Below are positions 59,240 to 64,000 of a stretch of 64,000 nt of DNA, in pieces. The DNA lies in contig JAMWET010003610.1 of the NCBI GenBank assembly GCA_024036415.1, positions 152,001 to 216,000 on the forward strand, read 5' to 3'. Position 1 is the stretch's first letter. Each line of letters starts with the position of its first letter. The position numbers were made by a program, and so were the translations under genes. The stretch is from Prochilodus magdalenae (taxonomy: Eukaryota; Chordata; Actinopteri; Characiformes; Prochilodontidae). The notes beneath the pieces are model-generated. The model was not told the origin of the DNA. It did no database searches and was given only the letters and a program-made list of their open reading frames with translations.

Positions 59240-60050
59240 TCTGTAGTGAACAGAGCTGTTTTAATTTCTAGCTCTTTTGTTAAAAAAAGTATATGCCGTG
59301 TTCTGAATGCTTGTATACTGGTCAGTCAGTATACTAAATCAGTTACTAAATACATAAATATTTCATTTATGCTGGTATGTGCAGGATACTCTGCATAATT
59401 AGCTGCACTGTTTAACCATGGGGAATTTTTAGATAGTAGGTTTGACATTTGTTGAAAGATGTCACAGAAGATGACATATGCTACTGTAACTGAGCTGTTT
59501 TTGTGGGATGCCCAAAATATGGGAATTCCCATTACATTATAATGAGCTGTCAGGGCCGATTATCTCCAGTAAAACACCCGAGTTACATTATCATTACAGA
59601 TAACTCCCATGACATATACTGTTGGATGTCTGTACAATTAACTAGAGCACACACATATGACATACATGAGCTGTTATGACATTAAACATGGCACCTGTCA
59701 AGACATGATATGTTTATGGCATGGTTATAAGGAATACTGCCACCAAATAAAGTACTAAATAAAAAAATCACTCATAAGCAAACAAACCAAAGCCTATCTC
59801 AGTCCCCATCAGGCTTGAGTAGCAGACCTCCAGTCCAGGACCACAGCTGAGAAAGAGAATTTCCACATATACTTTATATACGGGAAATCTGTCCCAAGGC
59901 GTTCCACAAGAACATTGTGTAAGGTTCATGAATGTTTCATGCCATTGACTTTGATCGTCCCTGCTTTGAGTGACTTGCGTAAGGATTTATGCAGCACACT
60001 ATTCACCAGTCTTCTCCAGCATTAAAAGCCAATTTGCACACAACTCGACC
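59240..60050. other. No recognised feature
   Basis: Unique sequence. Confidence 0.4.
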
Positions 60051-60054
60051 TTAG

Positions 60055-60415
60055 GTCAACCATGCATCTTGACTGTTGTTTAGCCCGTTCTGCAAAGAGG
60101 GCAAATGGCTCTTGGGCTGAGAGCTTCACCCCCTTCTCCTCACACTCACTGATAAGAGGGCTATATATAGGCTTTGCCCTCCTCTTGACACTCTGGCTTT
60201 CCTGGATGGCTCACAAGTCCCTTGTGGAGTTCACCCTCTCCAACAGGACCGCGCCTTGCTGGGGTCCACTCACGGGCCGAGAAGTGTGCAACTCATGTGT
60301 CTGCTGCTTAATGACGGGGAAAGGAATAGCACTTCCAAACGGGGGTTATCATAGGGCAAGAGTTGAGGGGAACATGGCACAAATGGATGAAATGGAGGGA
60401 ATTCTGTAAGAGCCT
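60055..60415. promoter_or_regulatory. GC-balanced unassigned stretch, possible CNE
   Basis: Contains CTATATATAGGCTTTGCCC, a TATA-like string, and GGCTTTCCTGGATGGCTCAC. A 115-codon plus-strand frame (60062-60409) has a hydrophobic run GLYIGFALLLTLWLSWM but no known family and no RNA-processing signals I can defend. More likely noncoding. Confidence 0.25.
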
Positions 60416-60516
60416 CTATTTTTCGCTTTTGAACAAAGATCACTGTGAATAACTGCCCAGAAAACAAAGGTTCTCTAGGTCAAGGACCTGCAAAACTCTA
60501 GAAGCTATGAAGATAG

Positions 60517-60615
60517 TGGAAGGAAGTGGTTCCATAGGAGTGGTCAGATGCTTTTCCCCCACACCTGCTTTACTTTTCTCATTAAAAGCTTCCCTGTGTA
60601 CAAGGATAGCTTATT
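60517..60615 (+). repeat. Dispersed direct repeat R3, copy 1
   Basis: GTGGAAGGAAGTGGTTCCAT, AGGAGTGGTCAGATGCTTTT, CCCACACCTGCTTTACTTTT and GGATAGCTTATTCGCATGC match copy 2 at 63420-63535 in the same order and orientation. Confidence 0.75.
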
Positions 60616-61402
60616 CGCATGCTTCCCTGGACACTCTTGTCTATTGCCTGCCATCATAAATATTCTAATAAAGGTGTTTATGTGGTAATTCTCTGTGGGA
60701 GATCTCGCTGTTCTACAATGCCTTCCATGGAATCGTTTTAATAAGATGGCTTTAATTTAATGTACAATCCCAGTAGGTGCTGAAAAATGACACCAATATG
60801 AGGCCCCATTTCTTTTGTGCAATCCATTTTCACAGCTGCCACATGAGCTACTCTAACACCCATGATTTTGATTCCATGGTTAAGTCTCACACTAAGGTGC
60901 AAAAACAGGCCATTTGGGTTAGTCATCCTCTAGGTCTTCAGCACGAGGCAGTTTCTGACCATAGATTCTCTCCTAGCTGGAAATGTTTCGAAATCTCAGC
61001 CTAGCATTGAAATTGCTATGATATCTGGTCAACAGTAATCCTATCTCACAAATGCATGGCAATAGGCCAATCTACTATTAATTCTCTTTCATCATTTATG
61101 CATTTGAGGTGAATGTGAGACCATCACATTCAAAAAGTTCAAGCTGAATAAATGGACCTTGTTGCTCCCAAACATGCTAATAAATCCATGGCTCAAATGG
61201 AAACATGGGGGACATAGAATAGGCCTAGCGGAGTCATACTTTTTTTTAAAGATAAAATAATACGTAAATGAAGCACTGTTATGACAAATTCCTATGTATG
61301 TTGTTCTATTATGCAATATTCATCTAAGCATTCTGATGAACTGAAGTGTAAATACTGTCATGTCCACAAGAAAAAGAAGAAAAATTTCATGGGATGCAGT
61401 TA
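60616..61402. other. No recognised gene
   Basis: Unique sequence. TCATCATTTATGCATTTGAG at 61089 and ACATGCTAATAAATCCATGG at 61172 are homeodomain-site-rich. Confidence 0.4.
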
Positions 61403-61896
61403 CAGGGGTTGGACAATGAAACTGAAACACCTGTCATTTTAGTGTGGGAGGTCTCATGGCTAAATTGGACCAGCCTGGTGACCAATCTTCATTAATTGCA
61501 CATTGCACCAGTAAGAGCAGAGTGTGAAGGTTCAGTTAGCAGGTAAGAGCACAGTTCAAAAGAGGACAGATTGTTGGTACACGTCTTGCTGGCGCATCTG
61601 TGACCAAGACAGCAAGTCTTTGTGATGTATCAAGAGCCACGGTATCCAGGGTAATGTCAGCATACCACCAAGAAGGACGAACCACATCCAACAGAATTAA
61701 CTGTGAACGCAAGAGGAAGCTGTCTGAAAGGGATGTTCGGGTGCTAACCCGGATTGTATCCAAAAAACATAAAACCATGGCTGCCCAAATCAGGGCAGAA
61801 TGAAATGTGCACCTCAACTCTCCCTACACCATATACCATACTAATAAATGATTGTGGTCTAAAACCAGGTGTTTCAGTTTCATTGTCCAACCCCTG
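61403..61896 (+). mobile_element. Tc1-like family A, complete 494-bp copy
   Basis: Best-preserved member. Flanked by TA at 61401-61402 and 61897-61898. Both termini are perfect 31-bp inverted repeats beginning CAGGGGTTGGACAATGAAAC and continuing TGAAACACCTG. It keeps the left subterminal region, the first HTH and linker of the transposase, and a short piece before the right end (ATAAATGATTGTGGTCTAAA). The DDE domain is absent. The start-codon segment present in the 32.7-kb copy is also deleted here. Confidence 0.96.
61555..61803 (+). pseudogene. Tc1-like transposase DNA-binding region
   Basis: An open frame covering [20 protein letters not shown], then [20 protein letters not shown], then GRTTSNRINCERKRKLSERD and VRVLTRIVSKKHKTMAAQIR. 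It spans the first helix-turn-helix and the basic GRKRKLSERD-type linker into the second DNA-binding subdomain, about 80 residues, and stops with TGA at the deletion junction. The native start codon is missing; the only in-frame ATG is at 61600, inside the first HTH. No catalytic residues. Confidence 0.82.
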
Positions 61897-61898
61897 TA

Positions 61899-62700
61899 TA
61901 TCCCCATATGACTATAAGTCACAACCTGTGACACTGTTGAAATTTTTTTTTCCTTTTTCATTTCAATTTTAGATTTATACATCAATCATATTAAACAGAA
62001 AGCGTCAAATAAATCGGCCTAGATTATATAATCTACTTACTTTTCAGTCACAAACACTTGGCTAGTGTCCAGCCATAAACCTGCATCACTACTGCTATCT
62101 CTGTATGACGATATGAGTGTGTCACTTGATCAGTTACATTATGATTAGCACCAGTTTCATTCACATTGTGGTCTTGACCTGGACTCGACTGATACAAAGT
62201 CTTGGTCTAGATGTCAGCTCTTGGCCTTGACTAAAACTAACCTCTAATGGTACAATACTGCTGGTCTCTGAACGTTACAGGAGAAAGCTGCTAGCTTGTT
62301 AGCTTTCTGGCTCAAATAATGACTTGTCTGATGCATGGAGGTTGAAACTTGTTTGCTTCTACAGCAATTTAAGTGATATTATTTTGAGCTGCTAAACGTA
62401 TTTATCATTTTAATGAGAGTAAAATAGGCAAAATACACTGGACCATCGACAAGGCTTCCTAGGTATACAGGTATGTGCCAAAAAAAGCTGTAAATGACTG
62501 CATAGCTTGGATCCAACTGTTATCTCAAAAAGCAACCCAAGGTCACGATGATTAGCAATTTCAATTACTAATAGAATTGGAAAGGAGCAATTAAGTATGT
62601 TCCTGGCAAGATAACATTACAACCGACTCTATATTGAATGGCTCACTGTTTCCACTTCCTCTACAGCAGCTTCTGTCTTCAATGAATAAGAGTTATCAAG
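61899..62700. other. No recognised gene
   Basis: Unique sequence; CTTGACCTGGACTCGACTGA near 62173 resembles a decayed repeat also seen near 12.73 kb. Confidence 0.4.
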
Positions 62701-62704
62701 AATA

Positions 62705-63260
62705 ATGTATTGACTATAATGTAATGCATGGAAAATGTGCCAGGGCCAATTAATTCACCAGCCTTGCCAAATTGCCTTCTATATCCCACATCATGCAAAA
62801 GCACAGCTGGAACAGAGACTTCCACACCAAAGCTGGACATTCCGGTAGGTTCCCCTCAATTATTAATTAATAACACTCTGTGTACTGTGATCACTTACTG
62901 TTGGCATTTGGCCTTCAGAAAGCCATATCTAAAAGGCTTTGCCTTAAAACTGATGGCATGCACAATGTCCTCAGTTGAGACCATCATAATGTTGTCATAA
63001 TGTTGCCTGCTGTAGGGGAGCCATTTCTCAGAGTTAAAGATAGAATGGAAACTTAATAAACTTAATGATGCTGAATATTGCCCATGGAGTATTTATGATG
63101 TGTTTTATGAGCGTTTATTCACATACCTCGCATCTTCAAGCTTATTGGGTACGCAGACCAAATAAACTGTATGAGAGTGAAGGAAATAAACAGATGCATG
63201 AATTCTACCACATGAGTCTGATTCGTCATTCTGACAGGGATGATATTTACACATTATTTA
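62705..63260. promoter_or_regulatory. Candidate conserved noncoding region
   Basis: About 550 bp without recognised repeats. It includes GGGCCAATTAATTCACCAGC, TCAATTATTAATTAATAACA, CTGTGTACTGTGATCACTTA, AAGCCATATCTAAAAGGCTT and ATGGAGTATTTATGATGTGT. Dense TAAT-core sites are typical of developmental enhancers. Open frames at 62728-63000 and 63065-63289 lack domains. Confidence 0.35.
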
Positions 63261-63419
63261 CTGTAGTCATAATCATAACATGGCACTGAAATGGTTAATA
63301 AACCATCTGTACTGGTGGTGACGGCAAGTCTATAATTTTAGTGAGCAAAAAGTCACAGCAGTCTGTCCCTGTTTGTTTACATAAGCTATGTTTAATACAT
63401 ATTACAGTTTACATGTGTT

Positions 63420-63535
63420 TGTGGAAAGAAGTGGTTCCATAGGAATGGTAAGGGAGACACTTTTTTCCCACACCTGCTTAAGTTTGTCCCATTATAAGGT
63501 TTAGTGTGTATAATAATAGCTTATTTAAAAGAGTA
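63420..63535 (+). repeat. Dispersed direct repeat R3, copy 2
   Basis: GTGGAAAGAAGTGGTTCCAT, AGGAATGGTAAGGGAGACAC, CCCACACCTGCTTAAGTTTG and AATAATAGCTTATTTAAAAG align with 60517-60615. Confidence 0.75.
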
Positions 63536-64000
63536 ATAACTACATTCTGAAGAAGTTAATTTTGTCCACTTACATAGTTCTTACACTGTAAATTTTATTA
63601 ATGTTTACTTAGAGAAAAATCTTTTTTTCATTTTTAAATGTATTAAATAAGATAAATTACCTACATTATATGATGTGATTAGGTGGGGTGAATTACATTT
63701 GACAGCCCTACTTACAGTGTCTATGCCCTTTGAAAACCCTCATATTTTCCATGAACAAAAATGTAAAAATGTGACTGGACAATAACTAGACAGAAACACA
63801 AACATGCTAATCGCTTGTCCAATACATTTGTTTCTACTGGGATGTGTCCCTCAGGCATGCAACTCTAAGTTACAGTCGACTAAAGCTGTACTTTTCTTGC
63901 CTAATTTGTAACCCTGACTGCCAGTAATGAAAATATTTATTTTTACGCTCATGATAAAAAATAGATATTCAGTGTGTGAAATTTTCAAAATCTGATAAGA
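63536..64000. other. No recognised feature
   Basis: AT-rich unique sequence to the window end. Confidence 0.4.

Noticed and set aside
60062..60409. 115-codon frame with a possible membrane segment
   Set aside because: No family recognised, no splice or promoter support beyond a TATA-like string; kept only as an unassigned stretch.

Overview
This window looks like nuclear DNA of a teleost fish, probably an otophysan (characiform, catfish or knifefish group). The grounds are the repeat content: several Tc1-like transposon families, tRNA-derived SINEs with a fish-type 3' tail, a CR1/L2-type LINE relic, fold-back MITEs of kinds common in fish, and long CA, GA and TTTC microsatellites. I recognise no host protein-coding gene, rRNA, genuine tRNA, CRISPR or bacterial-type operon. 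Every convincing coding signal belongs to a mobile element, nearly all broken. The window reads as a gene desert or part of a very large intron.

Layout. 1-1.7 kb: minus-strand LINE relic ending in a 40-bp minisatellite. 2.4-2.75 kb: TTTC microsatellite and pyrimidine tract. 3.7-6.4 kb: LINE-tail-like repeat, a deleted Tc1-like copy and SINE fragments. 7.1-9.2 kb: GA tract, then a fold-back repeat carrying a nested MITE and a 25-bp minisatellite of 24 units, then another dispersed repeat. 9.5-12.1 kb: SINE, LINE 3' tail, a 450-bp CA-rich tract, a MITE, a SINE and GA/TC/AC arrays. 12-28 kb: mostly unique sequence with SINEs at 14.2, 16.4 and 23.1 kb, a dispersed repeat at 20.3 kb and a MITE at 22.3 kb. 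28-36 kb: degenerate 50-bp repeat, Tc1-like fossil, a split approx. 62-bp repeat, another HTH-only Tc1-like copy. 36.2 kb: a SINE with a clean 9-bp target duplication. 37-48 kb: CA arrays, dispersed repeats and a Tc1-like copy with a partly duplicated end. 48-56 kb: a palindromic MITE and a cluster of four or five Tc1-like fossils. 56-64 kb: unique sequence with a SINE and one complete 494-bp Tc1-like element with TA target sites.

The most coherent signal is one Tc1-like family (termini starting CAGGGGTTGGACAATGAAAC) present four times. Each copy has lost the catalytic DDE domain by a different break, and all keep the N-terminal helix-turn-helix coding segment, two of them as short ATG-initiated open frames. 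Between the repeats are several repeat-free stretches rich in homeodomain-type AT motifs that could be conserved noncoding regulatory elements; this is inference and needs cross-species alignment. I found nothing that convincingly amounts to a new multi-gene system.
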